Part shown: positions 45,470-55,501 of the stretch, piece after piece
Numbering within the stretch: the first letter of the stretch is position 1
Layout: the number at the start of each line of letters is the position of its first letter
NCBI RefSeq assembly: GCF_001029445.1
Contig: NZ_LDOT01000012.1
Coordinates: forward strand, 124,001 to 188,000
DNA from: Photobacterium aquae
GTDB taxonomy: Bacteria; Pseudomonadota; Gammaproteobacteria; Enterobacterales; Vibrionaceae
Length of the DNA stretch: 64,000 nt
Direction: 5' to 3'
The notes under the pieces: generated by a model
Seen by the model: only the letters and a program-made list of their open reading frames with translations
Told to the model about the DNA's origin: nothing
Database searches by the model: none
Position numbers and translations under genes: made by a program

Positions 45470-46444
45470 TTACTCCGCAAAATGATCATAACCGGTCAAC
45501 TGCCAGTCCAACGGCTGAGAGGCTTTAACTAACGATAGCCCGCTGCCAACTCGGATCCGGCCGATACAGGTTGCTTTAACCCCGGTATGGGCCAAGGCCG
45601 TTTCCAGCGCGCCACGATTTTGCTCCGGCACAGTAAAGCACAACTCGTACTCCTCGCCGCTGCTAAGGGCTAGCTGCTGGGCTTTGGCCAAATCAGGTTC
45701 AAACTGCCGCAGCTCATCTGACAACGGCAGCTTATCGACATCGATCTCGGCGGCCACCCCGGAGCGCTTGAGGATATGCCCCAAATCGGCAACAAGGCCA
45801 TCAGAGATATCCAATGCCGCAGAAGCAATTTGGCGCAGGGCCTGCCCAGCCAGCAACCGCGGCTGCGAACGGTAATGGCGGTCAATCAAGGTGCTTGCCA
45901 GCGCCTCATCACGGCACGCCCGCTCACCGAGGATCAACGACAGACCTGCCGCACTGTCACCAAGGTTGCCGGTCACATACAACCAGTCTCCGGCTTTTGC
46001 CCCGCTTCGGGTCAGTGCCTGCCCTTGTGGCACAAAGCCATGTACCGTCAGGGTGATGCTCAGCGGCCCCTTGGTGGTATCGCCACCGACCAATTGAACA
46101 TTGTAATACTCTGCCAGGGCAAAGAAACCCTTACAGAACTCTGCCAACCATGCCTCGTCCGGCGCTGGCATAGTCAATGCCAACGATACCCAGGCAGGTG
46201 CCGCACCCATCGCCGCCAAATCACTCAGGTTTGAAGCCAATGCTTTATGGGCAACCCACTGCGGATCGGCCTCGGCCAAAAAATGGGTACCGGCCACCAG
46301 CGAGTCGGTACTCACGGCAAGGTGGCTTCCTGCTGGAATATCCAACAAGGCACAGTCATCCCCGATAGCCAAAGCAACATCCTTGCGGGTCACTGCCTGC
46401 TGCTCGAAATAACGGGCAATTAGGTCAAATTCATTTGAAGCCAT
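45470..46444 (-). CDS. thiL: Thiamine-monophosphate kinase ThiL
   Basis: Phosphorylates thiamine monophosphate to thiamine diphosphate. 324 residues; AIR-synthase-like fold with [13 protein letters not shown] and [15 protein letters not shown] (metal/nucleotide-binding Asp), [19 protein letters not shown], and [19 protein letters not shown]. Upstream nusB is separated by a terminator, so thiL-pgpA may have its own promoter in the 78-base gap or rely on read-through. Confidence 0.96.
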   Translation of the reverse strand: MASNEFDLIARYFEQQAVTRKDVALAIGDDCALLDIPAGSHLAVSTDSLVAGTHFLAEADPQWVAHKALASNLSDLAAMGAAPAWVSLALTMPAPDEAWLAEFCKGFFALAEYYNVQLVGGDTTKGPLSITLTVHGFVPQGQALTRSGAKAGDWLYVTGNLGDSAAGLSLILGERACRDEALASTLIDRHYRSQPRLLAGQALRQIASAALDISDGLVADLGHILKRSGVAAEIDVDKLPLSDELRQFEPDLAKAQQLALSSGEEYELCFTVPEQNRGALETALAHTGVKATCIGRIRVGSGLSLVKASQPLDWQLTGYDHFAE

Positions 46445-46488
46445 AGTGAATCTGCGTGTCTATCTCAAATATCATTACATAGAAAAAA

Positions 46489-46510
46489 GGCCAGCAAAGC
46501 TGGCCTTTTT
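46489..46510 (-). terminator. Terminator between nusB and thiL
   Basis: GGCCAGC-AAA-GCTGGCC with A-run on the left and T-run on the right; the leftward strand ends in TTTTTT, 13 bases after the nusB stop. Confidence 0.88.
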
Positions 46511-46522
46511 AATTCGTATTAC

Positions 46523-46990
46523 TTACTTCTTACGAAGTGTTGGTGCTGCTTTGTCCAGCACACCATTCACAAACTTGTGACTGTCTTCTGCACCGAAGGC
46601 TTTCGCCAGTTCGATAGCTTCGTTGATCACAACTTTGTAAGGTACGTCATCACGCTTTAGCATCTCGTACATAGCAAGACGCAGCAGCGCAAGTTCCATC
46701 TGATCCAAATCCTGTAGAGGACGAGACAGGTATGGACGCATCTTGCTGTCCAGTTCCTGGTGGTTCAGAACAACACCTGTTAGCAGATCGCGGAAGTATG
46801 CAACGTCTGTGTGTGGCACAGCCATAACTGGGGCTTCTGCCTGATGTGCTTCTTCTTCGAAGTGATCACCCGAAAGGAAGTGCTGCTCGATATCGGCAAC
46901 ATTGCCTTTGGTGATTTGCCAAGAATAAATTGCTTGTACAGCAAAGTGACGTGCATTACGACGTGCGGCTGGTTTCACACTAACCCCCAT
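46523..46990 (-). CDS. nusB: Transcription antitermination factor NusB
   Basis: All-helical RNA-binding protein of 155 residues that, with NusE (S10), binds boxA of rRNA leaders. [18 protein letters not shown] (about 9-26), [28 protein letters not shown] and [13 protein letters not shown] are typical. Its ATG overlaps the ribH TAA by one base (TAATG), giving translational coupling; ribH-nusB is conserved widely. Confidence 0.96.
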   Translation of the reverse strand: MGVSVKPAARRNARHFAVQAIYSWQITKGNVADIEQHFLSGDHFEEEAHQAEAPVMAVPHTDVAYFRDLLTGVVLNHQELDSKMRPYLSRPLQDLDQMELALLRLAMYEMLKRDDVPYKVVINEAIELAKAFGAEDSHKFVNGVLDKAAPTLRKK

Positions 46991-47460
46991 TAGGATTCAA
47001 TTTGGGACAGGACATTAACCATTTCAAGCGCGCTTAGTGCAGCCTCTGCCCCTTTATTACCAGCCTTGGTACCGGCACGCTCGATGGCTTGTTCGATAGT
47101 ATCTACAGTCAAGACACCGAAAGCGACCGGAGTGTTGTACTCCAGAGCTACCTGTGCCAGACCTTTGTTACACTCACCGGCAACATAATCAAAATGCGGT
47201 GTACCGCCACGGATCACAGAGCCAAGCGCAACGATCGCGTCATAACGGTCGCTCTTTGCTACTTGCTGAGCAACCAAAGGTAGCTCATACGCACCTGGGC
47301 AGCGAACAACAGTAATGTTGTCATCACTCACCTGACCCTGACGTTTCAGAGCATCCAGTGCGCCTTCAAGCAGGCTTTCATTGATGAAGCTATTGAAGCG
47401 TGAAATTACGATAGCAACTTTTGCGTTTGGTGCCGCGATGGCGCCTTCGATTACCTTCAT
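46990..47460 (-). CDS. ribH: 6,7-dimethyl-8-ribityllumazine synthase RibH
   Basis: Condenses the ribitylamino-uracil with dihydroxybutanone phosphate, the penultimate riboflavin step; forms hollow icosahedral or pentameric assemblies. 156 residues starting [69 protein letters not shown] (catalytic His) and [18 protein letters not shown] all fit. The ATG at 47460 starts the family core; a 19-codon upstream extension is not supported. Confidence 0.96.
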   Translation of the reverse strand: MKVIEGAIAAPNAKVAIVISRFNSFINESLLEGALDALKRQGQVSDDNITVVRCPGAYELPLVAQQVAKSDRYDAIVALGSVIRGGTPHFDYVAGECNKGLAQVALEYNTPVAFGVLTVDTIEQAIERAGTKAGNKGAEAALSALEMVNVLSQIES

Positions 47461-47617
47461 GGGCCTTCCTGTGACTATGTCTTTTTTCCGGTATGAGAAA
47501 CCGCGGGAGTCTATCACACTTTATGCGTTATACCAATTGGCATATTCATCGCTGATTTCCCCCGCCATCCCCACCGGATAACACGATGTAACTGGCACGA
47601 TTAAACGGCCAGACCTA

Positions 47618-48721
47618 TCACTCGCAGATATATTCCACCACTTCGAGGCCGAAACCTGCCAGTGAATGGTAACGCTGGGTGCTCGATGACAACAGTCGCA
47701 TCTTTGATACCCCGAGATCAGCCAAGATCTGCGAGCCGACTCCGACCTGACGAAGCTGGTCTTTCGGATTGACCTTCATTGCCGGGCGACCCTCGTCTGC
47801 CGCAGCCATATTCAAGATCTTGCCAATCAATGCCTCTTGCGATTCCGGTTTGCTGAGCACCACCAGTACTCCGCCTTCGTCAGCAATGCGCTTCATTGCC
47901 GTCGGCAACGTCCACTGCGATGCCCCCGAATGGAGGATGTCCTTGAAAGTATCTTGCAAATGGACACGTACCAAGGCTGGCATATCGGCGGTGATTTCGC
48001 CTTTTTTCAGCGCGTAGTGAATCTGGTTATCGATGGTGTCACGGTAAGTCACCATCTCGAACTCACCAAACTCAGTCGGCAGCTTGCAGGCAGCAACCCG
48101 CTCTATCGTCGTTTCGTTATTGTTGCGGTACTCGATCAGATCGGCGATGGTCCCCAGTTTGAGGCCATGCTGGGCGGCAAAGACCTCCAAATCCGGGCGG
48201 CGGGCCATCGTACCGTCCTCGTTGAGGATCTCTACGATAACACTCGACGGCTCAAGCCCAGCCAGGCGCGCAACATCACAACCAGCCTCGGTATGGCCGG
48301 CACGGGCAAGCACCCCGCCTTCCTGCGCCATCAACGGGAAGATATGCCCCGGCATCACGATATCAGCAGGCGAGGCCGAGCCGGCAACCGCAGCCAACAC
48401 GGTAGTGGCCCGGTCGGCGGCAGAAATACCGGTTGTCACCCCGTGGGCGGCCTCAATCGAAACGGTAAAGTTGGTACTGAACTGCTCGGTGTTGTCCTGC
48501 ACCATCAATGGCAGGTTAAGCTGCTTGCAACGGGTCTTGGTCAGAGTAAGACAGATCAGGCCGCGACCATGCCGCGCCATGAAATTGATCGCTTCCGGGG
48601 TGATTTTTTCCGCGGCGATGATCAGGTCACCTTCGTTCTCGCGGTCTTCGTCATCCATCAGGATCACCATCTTGCCCTGACGGATATCTTCAATTATTTC
48701 CTTTGCACTGCTCAATGCCAT
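47618..48721 (-). CDS. ribB: 3,4-dihydroxy-2-butanone-4-phosphate synthase fused to a degenerate GTP cyclohydrolase II domain (RibBX)
   Basis: 367 residues. N-terminal RibB domain (about 1-200) is intact: [44 protein letters not shown], and [16 protein letters not shown]. The C-terminal part aligns in position with RibA, but the zinc-binding cysteines and the catalytic region are missing: where RibA has the Cys cluster, this protein reads [19 protein letters not shown]. It therefore makes dihydroxybutanone phosphate only. Such variants were described in proteobacteria as RibBX (from memory). A separate RibA must exist elsewhere in the genome. Confidence 0.92.
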   Translation of the reverse strand: MALSSAKEIIEDIRQGKMVILMDDEDRENEGDLIIAAEKITPEAINFMARHGRGLICLTLTKTRCKQLNLPLMVQDNTEQFSTNFTVSIEAAHGVTTGISAADRATTVLAAVAGSASPADIVMPGHIFPLMAQEGGVLARAGHTEAGCDVARLAGLEPSSVIVEILNEDGTMARRPDLEVFAAQHGLKLGTIADLIEYRNNNETTIERVAACKLPTEFGEFEMVTYRDTIDNQIHYALKKGEITADMPALVRVHLQDTFKDILHSGASQWTLPTAMKRIADEGGVLVVLSKPESQEALIGKILNMAAADEGRPAMKVNPKDQLRQVGVGSQILADLGVSKMRLLSSSTQRYHSLAGFGLEVVEYICE

Positions 48722-48753
48722 AGAGGGTACCTATCCTGTTGTCATAAATGGGA

Positions 48754-49407
48754 CTAACGCAGAAAACCGCTGCGAGCCAGCAAATCTAGGGTTACCGACG
48801 ATTTTTCGGCAGCCTTATCACCCAGCATCAGGCGCTCCAGATAACGGGCGATAACGTCAACCTCGAGGTTGATCTTGCGACCGACCTTGAACGATTCCAT
48901 CGTCGTCTCTGCCGCAGTGTGCGGCACGATGGTCAGCTTGAACTCATTGCCACGAATGGCATTGACCGTCAGGCTGATCCCGTCAACCGATACCGAGCCT
49001 TTCTCGGAAATATATTTAGCCAAATGCGCCGGTGCCTTGACCCAAAACTCAATCGCCCGACCGGTATGGTTGCGCTCAATAATCTCAGCGACGTCATCTA
49101 CGTGGCCAGATACCATATGACCACCGAATCGGGTTGTCGGCAGCATCGCCTTTTCCAAGTTCACCTTCTCGCCTGCCCGGTATGAGGCAAATGCCGTCCG
49201 CTGCAAGGTTTCCAGTGACAGGTCGGCCACATAGCCTGAGCCTGTCAAGGCAACGACGGTCAGGCAGACACCGTTGGTGGCAATACTGTCACCCAATTTT
49301 ACATCGGAAAGATCCAGCTTGCCGGATTCAACCGTCACAGAAACGTCTTTTCCCTTCGGGGTGATGGCCGCAATCGTACCCACTGCCTCGATAATGCCAG
49401 TAAACAT
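48754..49407 (-). CDS. ribE: Riboflavin synthase alpha chain RibE
   Basis: Dismutates two lumazines to riboflavin. 217 residues with two tandem beta-barrel lumazine-binding domains: MFTGIIEAVGTI and GDSIATNGVCLTV in the first, FGGHMVSGHVDDVAEI and KGSVSVDGISLTV in the second. It lies between ribD and ribB in one leftward operon. Called ribC in some Vibrio and E. coli nomenclature. Confidence 0.96.
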   Translation of the reverse strand: MFTGIIEAVGTIAAITPKGKDVSVTVESGKLDLSDVKLGDSIATNGVCLTVVALTGSGYVADLSLETLQRTAFASYRAGEKVNLEKAMLPTTRFGGHMVSGHVDDVAEIIERNHTGRAIEFWVKAPAHLAKYISEKGSVSVDGISLTVNAIRGNEFKLTIVPHTAAETTMESFKVGRKINLEVDVIARYLERLMLGDKAAEKSSVTLDLLARSGFLR

Positions 49408-49422
49408 GAATACCCTTCTTAA

Positions 49423-50565
49423 TCAATGTTGTTTGATAGCAGCGGTAATACGGATATCACCACCTACCATACGCAAATCGGAAATCGCCAGTTCCGGCAC
49501 CTGCTCCATCGCCGTCAGACCGCGCAAACCAATCAGGCCGCGGCTGTCGCTGCCCATCAATTTCGGCGCCTGATAGACGATCAGCTCATCGACCAGACCG
49601 GCGGACAACAAGGCACCAGCGAGCCCGGCACCGGCCTCGACCCAAATATGGTTGATATCCTGCTGAGCCAATGCCGCCATCATTGCCTTCAGATCAATAC
49701 CCGCCTGATCAGCGCTCGCTTGTGGCAATAGCAACGAGCGAACATGATCCGGCCATTGTTCGCCATCATCACTATGGCGTACCAAAACGATCTCGCTAGG
49801 CAAACTGCACAGGCGATGTTCAGGCGTGACCCTATTCTTACTATCGATGATCACCCGCACCGGCTGGCGCAAGTTCTGCTGCGGATACATCTCCTGCACC
49901 TGAGCCCCCAGTTCATCCCAGCGAACATTGAGTGACGGATCATCAGCGAGCACCGTGGCGCTGGTCGAAAGAATCGCTCCGGCACAGGCACGCAACCGCT
50001 GAACATCCGCCCGTGCCGCCGGGCCGGTAATCCATTTGCTTTCACCATTGGCCAATGCGGTGCGGCCATCAAGGCTGGATGCCAGCTTGAGCTGGACAAA
50101 CGGCATACCGGTTTTCATCCTCTTGATAAAACCGGGATTAAGCGCCTCTGCATCGGCTTCAAGCAAACCGCTTTGAACCTCGATGCCAGCAGCCTGCAAA
50201 ATTGCTATCCCGCGGCCGGCCACTTTCGGGTTGGGATCAACCATCGCACACACTACCCGGGCAACACCGGCTTTTACCAATGCCTCGGCACAAGGTGGGG
50301 TTCGACCATAATGGGAACATGGTTCGAGGGTGACATAGGCGGTTGCGCCGCGCGCCTGTTCGCCCGCGGCTCGCAAGGCAAAAACCTCGGCATGGGGCTG
50401 ACCGGCCTGATAATGGAAACCTTCGCCGACAATCGTTTCGCCGTGTGCGATCACACAGCCGACATTCGGGTTAGGTGCTGTCGTGTAGCGACCACGTTTT
50501 GCCAGACTGATGGCTCGCTGCATCATGGCGTGGTCATTCGGTGAGAAAATCTGATTTTGATTCAT
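49423..50565 (-). CDS. ribD: Bifunctional riboflavin-specific deaminase/reductase RibD
   Basis: 380 residues. N-terminal zinc-dependent cytidine-deaminase-type domain: HAEVFAL and VTLEPCSHYGRTPPCAEAL. C-terminal reductase domain: MPFVQLKLASSLDGRTAL and WITGPAARADVQRLRA. Carries out the second and third riboflavin steps. The ribosome site is weak, and a hairpin (50576-50594) lies 10 bases upstream of the ATG. nrdR ends 36 bases upstream. Confidence 0.96.
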   Translation of the reverse strand: MNQNQIFSPNDHAMMQRAISLAKRGRYTTAPNPNVGCVIAHGETIVGEGFHYQAGQPHAEVFALRAAGEQARGATAYVTLEPCSHYGRTPPCAEALVKAGVARVVCAMVDPNPKVAGRGIAILQAAGIEVQSGLLEADAEALNPGFIKRMKTGMPFVQLKLASSLDGRTALANGESKWITGPAARADVQRLRACAGAILSTSATVLADDPSLNVRWDELGAQVQEMYPQQNLRQPVRVIIDSKNRVTPEHRLCSLPSEIVLVRHSDDGEQWPDHVRSLLLPQASADQAGIDLKAMMAALAQQDINHIWVEAGAGLAGALLSAGLVDELIVYQAPKLMGSDSRGLIGLRGLTAMEQVPELAISDLRMVGGDIRITAAIKQH

Positions 50566-50575
50566 GAGAGACTAC

Positions 50576-50594
50576 CCGGGAGCAACGCTCCCGG
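50576..50594 (-). promoter_or_regulatory. Hairpin in front of ribD
   Basis: 8-bp stem CCGGGAGC / GCTCCCGG around AAC, in the 36-base gap between nrdR and ribD. It has no T-run, so termination is unlikely. It ends 10 bases from the ribD ATG and may affect access to the weak ribosome site. No FMN riboswitch features are present. Confidence 0.35.
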
Positions 50595-50601
50595 TCTTAG
50601 C

Positions 50602-51051
50602 TTATTTTTCCAGCTTGGCAATTTCCTCACCAAACTCGCGAATATCTTCAAAGCTGCGGTAAACCGATGCGAATCGGATATAGGCAACCTTGTCGAGTTC
50701 CTTGAGCGCTTCCATCACCAAGTTACCCACCATTTCCGATGGAACCTCCCGCTCACCGGTTGCCCGAAGCTGAGATTTAATATTGTTGATAGCCCGCTCG
50801 ATATCGTCGGTGCTGACCGGCCGCTTTTCCAGCGCGCGCTGAATTCCGCCGCTCAGTTTGTCTTCGTTAAACGGTTCGCGGTTACCATTGGTTTTGATTA
50901 CCCTTGGCATCACCAACTCCGCCGTCTCGAACGTGGTATAACGCTCGTTACACGCCAAACACTGGCGACGGCGACGCACCTGATGACCATCAGCCACCAG
51001 ACGCGAATCGATAACTTTGGTGTCGTTTGCACCACAAAAAGGACAGTGCAT
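50602..51051 (-). CDS. nrdR: Transcriptional repressor NrdR
   Basis: Represses ribonucleotide reductase genes in response to (d)ATP. 149 residues. Zinc ribbon with C3, C6, C31 and C34 ([10 protein letters not shown] ... [15 protein letters not shown]), then an ATP-cone domain ([20 protein letters not shown]). The ATG at 51051 is the family start; a 21-codon upstream extension is unlikely. nrdR-ribD linkage is conserved. Confidence 0.96.
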   Translation of the reverse strand: MHCPFCGANDTKVIDSRLVADGHQVRRRRQCLACNERYTTFETAELVMPRVIKTNGNREPFNEDKLSGGIQRALEKRPVSTDDIERAINNIKSQLRATGEREVPSEMVGNLVMEALKELDKVAYIRFASVYRSFEDIREFGEEIAKLEK

Positions 51052-51173
51052 CTTGCCTCCTCTCTTTCGATACCCCAGTGTAACCCATTTCAATCCCTTA
51101 TGGCGTTTTTTCAAATGAAAAACTACCGCCTGCCAGCGCGTAAATAGGCGTCGACCGCTTTCAAAACAAAAAA

Positions 51174-51193
51174 GGCCGGCCCAACGGCCAGCC
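51174..51193 (-). terminator. Terminator of glyA
   Basis: GGCCGGCC-CAAC-GGCCAGCC (one G-T pair on the RNA) with an A-run on the left, giving TTTTTT on the leftward strand; 37 bases after the glyA stop. Confidence 0.85.
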
Positions 51194-51230
51194 CTCTATT
51201 TTGATGCGCCATGACTGGCGCAAAGCACAA

Positions 51231-52481
51231 TTAAGCGTACACAGGAAGGCGCTTACAGATATCCAGCACCTTGGCCTTGGTCGCCTCAATCACTTCTGGC
51301 TTGTCGATGTTGTCCATCACATCACACATCCAACCAGCTAGCTGCTTGGCATCTTCCGCCGTAAAGCCGCGGCGTGTAATCGACGGTGTACCAACACGAA
51401 TACCCGACGTCACGAACGGACTGCGCGGATCATTCGGTACACTGTTCTTGTTCACGGTGATGTTGGCAGCACCCAACGCGGCATCAGCTTCTTTGCCGGT
51501 GATCCCCTTGTCGATCAAATCCACAAGGAACAGGTGGTTCTCGGTACCGCCAGAGACGATCTTGTAACCGCGCTCGATGAACTCACCCGCCATGACCTTG
51601 GCATTCTCAACAACACGCGCCTGATACTCTGCAAACTCAGGCTCCATCGCCTCTTTGAATGCCACAGCCTTAGCGGCGATCACATGCATCAGTGGGCCAC
51701 CCTGACCACCAGGGAAAACAGCCGAGTTCAGCTTCTTATATAGGTCTTCACCGCCATTAGACAGGATCAAGCCACCACGAGGGCCAGCCAGAGTCTTGTG
51801 GGTAGTGGTGGTCACGACATGGGCATGCGGCACAGGCGTCGGGTAAACTCCCGCAGCAACCAGACCCGCAACGTGAGCCATATCGACAAAGAAATACGCG
51901 CCGATCTTGTCAGCGATTTCACGCATACGTTTCCAATCAACGATCTGCGAATAAGCAGAGAAACCGCCAATAATCATCTTAGGCTTGTGCTCAAGCGCCA
52001 ACGCTTCGACTTCTGCGTAGTCAATCTGGCCATCGGCATCAATGCCGTAAGGAATAACGTTATACAGCTTGCCCGAAAAATTCACCGGTGAACCGTGGGT
52101 CAGGTGGCCACCGTGTGCCAGACTCATACCCAAGACAGTGTCGCCTGCATTCAAAAGCGCCATGTACACCGCGTTATTGGCCTGTGAGCCAGAGTGCGGC
52201 TGAACGTTGGCATACTCAGCACCAAAAAGCTGGCAAGCACGGTCAATGGCCAGCTGCTCAGCCTTATCCACGAACTCACAGCCGCCGTAGTAGCGCTTAC
52301 CCGGGTAGCCCTCGGCATACTTGTTGGTGAGCTGGGAACCCTGTGCTTCCATTACTCGAGGACTGGTATAGTTCTCAGAGGCAATCAGCTCAATATGCTC
52401 TTCCTGACGCGCAGTTTCTTCCTGAATAGCTGCATATAGTTCAGCGTCATAATCGGCAATGTTCATGTCGCGTTTTAGCAT
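51231..52481 (-). CDS. glyA: Serine hydroxymethyltransferase GlyA
   Basis: PLP enzyme that converts serine and tetrahydrofolate to glycine and methylene-THF, the main one-carbon source. 416 residues. [36 protein letters not shown] and the PLP-lysine motif [14 protein letters not shown] are present. The ATG at 52481 ([15 protein letters not shown], as in V. cholerae) is chosen over a 44-codon extension lacking similarity. A PurR box lies 137 bases upstream. Confidence 0.97.
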   Translation of the reverse strand: MLKRDMNIADYDAELYAAIQEETARQEEHIELIASENYTSPRVMEAQGSQLTNKYAEGYPGKRYYGGCEFVDKAEQLAIDRACQLFGAEYANVQPHSGSQANNAVYMALLNAGDTVLGMSLAHGGHLTHGSPVNFSGKLYNVIPYGIDADGQIDYAEVEALALEHKPKMIIGGFSAYSQIVDWKRMREIADKIGAYFFVDMAHVAGLVAAGVYPTPVPHAHVVTTTTHKTLAGPRGGLILSNGGEDLYKKLNSAVFPGGQGGPLMHVIAAKAVAFKEAMEPEFAEYQARVVENAKVMAGEFIERGYKIVSGGTENHLFLVDLIDKGITGKEADAALGAANITVNKNSVPNDPRSPFVTSGIRVGTPSITRRGFTAEDAKQLAGWMCDVMDNIDKPEVIEATKAKVLDICKRLPVYA

Positions 52482-52918
52482 CTGTATCTCCTGACTCAGA
52501 TTGTTCTCAAACCCATTTGTTAACAGGAGCGAGCTTACCCTGCCACTGTTACCAAAAGACGGTAAACACACATTTCTGGCACAAATATGAAAAAACGGAA
52601 AGCTAGGCGCCACGTGGACGCAAACGTTTTCGTTGCACCGGTAGATAACGTCGTATTTTACAGAATTTGATCTAAATCAGATAGTCCCTAATGTGATTTT
52701 TTATTGGCATTTATTTCAATATGGGGATGAATTGTTTTCAATTTGTTCTAGATTCCGCCAGCCGATAACACATACCGAGACAAGTCACACCGACAATTAT
52801 TTTTTTACAACTGCGGAAATAAAATTGTACAGTGCCAACAAGGGCAATTCGACGCCCCCTCTGCGCACATATTACGTTCACCAGTATCATAGCCCGCTCA
52901 ATCATAAGGAGCGTTGTC
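52482..52918. promoter_or_regulatory. Divergent glyA / yitT control region
   Basis: This 437-base gap holds the glyA leader (137 bases between PurR box and ATG), the PurR box itself at 52618-52633, and AT-rich sequence before the rightward yitT gene. No other conserved site or small gene was recognised. Confidence 0.5.
52618..52633 (-). promoter_or_regulatory. PurR box of glyA
   Basis: ACGCAAACGTTTTCGT, essentially the full PurR consensus. glyA is a known PurR target in E. coli, which supports function. Confidence 0.88.
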
Positions 52919-53539
52919 TTGAGCGGTATCCCCCATTCTCACAAAGAAAATCTCATTGCTATTTTGACCGGTACTTTCGTGGTTTCTCAGGGGGTATTCT
53001 TCCTCCAGCAAGCCAATTTGCTAACCGGCGGCACCACGGGCCTTGCCCTGCTACTGAGCCAGTTTGTTGACTTGAGTTTCGGTCAACTTTACTTCATGGC
53101 CAATACCCCGTTCTACCTGATGGCATGGTTTAGAATGGGACGCAGCTTCGCGCTGACCAGCATCCTTTCCGGCGGACTGGTTTCTATCATCACAGACAAC
53201 CTCCACCACGTATTGGAAATCAGCCGACTTGAGCCGCTCTACTGCGCGGTGATCGGCGGTATACTCATGGGACTGGGTATGCTGATCCTGTTCCGCCACA
53301 AAACCAGCCTCGGCGGCTTCAACGTCCTGGTACTGTACCTACAAGAGAAATTCGGGTGGTCGGCCGGCAAACTGCAGATGGGCATTGACCTAACCATCCT
53401 GACTGCCTCGTTCTTCTTGGTCAGCCCAATGATTCTGCTCTATTCGGTGATCGGGGCGTTCATGCTCAACCTGGTACTGGCCATGAACCACAAGCCCGGC
53501 CGCTACGTCGGCAACGTCAAGCAACAAGCCGAAGCGTAA
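52919..53539 (+). CDS. YitT-family membrane protein
   Basis: 206 residues with about five or six membrane helices: LIAILTGTFVVSQGVFFLQ, GGTTGLALLLSQFV, ALTSILSGGLVSII, and GGILMGLGMLILFRHKTSLGG. These are typical of the YitT/DUF161 family; the C-terminal DUF2179 domain of longer members is absent. The TTG at 52919 is chosen because AAGGAG lies seven bases upstream; in-frame codons before it lack hydrophobic or family character. Transport role is suspected for the family but unproven. Confidence 0.8.
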   Translation: MSGIPHSHKENLIAILTGTFVVSQGVFFLQQANLLTGGTTGLALLLSQFVDLSFGQLYFMANTPFYLMAWFRMGRSFALTSILSGGLVSIITDNLHHVLEISRLEPLYCAVIGGILMGLGMLILFRHKTSLGGFNVLVLYLQEKFGWSAGKLQMGIDLTILTASFFLVSPMILLYSVIGAFMLNLVLAMNHKPGRYVGNVKQQAEA

Positions 53540-53560
53540 GCAATTAACCGTAATAAAAAA

Positions 53561-53585
53561 GCGTGCTCCATGAGCACGCTTTTTT
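53561..53585 (+). terminator. Terminator of the yitT-like gene
   Basis: GCGTGCTC-CAT-GAGCACGC flanked by A-run and T-run (six T), 21 bases after the stop. Confidence 0.9.
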
Positions 53586-53600
53586 GTATCCAGCCCGGTG

Positions 53601-53630
53601 TTTATACGCATAAATGAGTACTTCCGATGC
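53601..53630. repeat. Partial copy of the 8.6-kb intergenic repeat
   Basis: Thirty bases match 8612-8641 at 26 positions (TTTAT ... CATAAATGAGTACTT.CGATGC). As in the other copy, TTTAT faces ATAAA as a small palindrome. It lies between the terminator of the yitT-like gene and the glnB stop. Only this end of the element is present. Confidence 0.6.
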
Positions 53631-53665
53631 AGACTGAGAGCGAAACGGCAACGTCATAACGAACT

Positions 53666-54109
<444 letters not shown>

Positions 54110-54514
54110 TTAGTACTTTTCCTTGGGCAATACGACATCGGTGTCCATCATTTTCAGCAGCAGCATGACTGAGAACAGCATCACTGCACTGTTGCTTAAC
54201 AGAATGACAAGTTGGCGGACTTCGGGGACAAATAACAGGGGCAGGAAGGGGATCAAGCTGTAACCAAAAAACAGGGTAACGGCTGGGATAAAAAAATAGA
54301 GCGGGATAAATCCCCAGCGATGGGCTCGACACAGGCCAACGATAGCAAACACGCCTGACAACAGGATCAATGCTGTTACCATGCTCGGCACAACCCCGAG
54401 TTGCATGAAACTGAAAATAATCGCAAAACTGTCGGCATAGCGGAGCAAGCAGACAACGACCAAGGCGGCCAGCAACTGCGCGGCACGGTTTAATCCTTTG
54501 CGTGAATGATCCAT
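54110..54514 (-). CDS. Small integral membrane protein, unknown function
   Basis: 134 residues with about four hydrophobic helices (roughly 12-26, 43-60, 68-92 and 100-120), short basic N-terminus (MDHSRKGLNR) and a charged C-terminus (DVVLPKEKY). No family recognised. It is 105 bases upstream of glnB, on the same strand. Membership in a glnB transcript is possible but no functional link is visible. Confidence 0.65.
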   Translation of the reverse strand: MDHSRKGLNRAAQLLAALVVVCLLRYADSFAIIFSFMQLGVVPSMVTALILLSGVFAIVGLCRAHRWGFIPLYFFIPAVTLFFGYSLIPFLPLLFVPEVRQLVILLSNSAVMLFSVMLLLKMMDTDVVLPKEKY

Positions 54515-54671
54515 ATTATTCTCTCTTCCGTGAAAGTATTACGAATATGGTTAATAAAATAGGCGCACATTTTATGTGGCTATTACAATCTACACAATAA
54601 CTATTTGAACATTTTTCGCTCAATGTCGAGCATAAACACGCATTACGTGTACTGATATGCCGACAATCGTA

Positions 54672-55364
54672 CTAGCCGTTCATTTTAACCAGCTCGACAA
54701 AGCCGCCTAGGGTTCTGACAACCCGAGTATTCACCTGAACGGATGGGCTGGGAGTGTCTTGGTAATGTCTATTTAACCACACGGCTTTAAACCCAAGCTG
54801 ACTGGCGGCGGTGGCGTCATTATCGGGATGATTGCCGATATACCAGCATTGCTCGGCACTGAGTCCTGACTGGCGTAGGGCCTGCCGGAAAATATTGGGA
54901 TGGGGCTTGGCATGGCCGACCTGCTCGGAGATCACCATGAACTGAAAATAATCACGAATAGCCATCTGCTTGAGTTTGGCTTCTTGATGGTAAGCGAAAC
55001 CATTGGTGATAATCGCCATCGACGCAACAGCCTTCAGGGCCTCCAAGGCTGGAAGCACATCAGGAAACAGACGCCAATGCTGGCGATAGAGGGCATAGTA
55101 CTCGGCCATCAGGCTGTCGGCCTCGCGAACCGTCAGCGGCCGCTGGAACAACGCACTGATCCGTGCTCGGCGCAACTGTTCAAAATCAAGCTCCCCAGCC
55201 CGCCAACGGGCACGCTGGCTGTCCGATATATCACGCCATGCTTTGCCGATAGCCTCGGTCCCGGCCACCAGCTCACCCGGATGACTCGCGGCAAACGCTT
55301 CTATCGCATTCTGCTCCGCACCATCATGATCCAGCAAGGTATTATCGAGATCGAAAAAAATCAT
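54672..55364 (-). CDS. HAD-superfamily hydrolase, YjjG-like
   Basis: 230 residues with the HAD motifs: FFDLDNTLLDHDG (nucleophile and acid Asp), IITNGF (motif II Thr), Lys in VGHAKPHPNIF, and IGNHPDNDATAASQLG (metal Asp pair). The central part (RDYFQFMVISEQVG) resembles E. coli YjjG, a pyrimidine/house-cleaning 5'-nucleotidase. Substrate cannot be assigned with confidence. Stands alone, downstream of purL's terminator in genome order. Confidence 0.85.
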   Translation of the reverse strand: MIFFDLDNTLLDHDGAEQNAIEAFAASHPGELVAGTEAIGKAWRDISDSQRARWRAGELDFEQLRRARISALFQRPLTVREADSLMAEYYALYRQHWRLFPDVLPALEALKAVASMAIITNGFAYHQEAKLKQMAIRDYFQFMVISEQVGHAKPHPNIFRQALRQSGLSAEQCWYIGNHPDNDATAASQLGFKAVWLNRHYQDTPSPSVQVNTRVVRTLGGFVELVKMNG

Positions 55365-55452
55365 ACCGCCTCCTGTGCTATCCCTTACCCAGCGATATCA
55401 GATTAATCACAGTCTTGACATAATGGCGAGGAAAACACGCACAAAACAAAAA

Positions 55453-55479
55453 AAACCGCTACCAAGAGCGGTTTTTTTG
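55453..55479 (-). terminator. Terminator of purL
   Basis: AAACCGCT-ACCAAG-AGCGGTTT with long A-run left and T-run right; the leftward strand ends in eight T, about 25 bases after the purL stop. Confidence 0.9.
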
Positions 55480-55501
55480 TTCAATCATCAATCTGGCCGG
55501 C

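Noticed and set aside
47837..48757. Rightward 306-codon open frame over the ribB gene
   Set aside because: Antisense shadow; Arg/His-rich composition and no ribosome site.
50566..51230. FMN riboswitch controlling the rib operon
   Set aside because: None of the conserved RFN segments are present before nrdR or ribD, nor in the gap 47461-47617.
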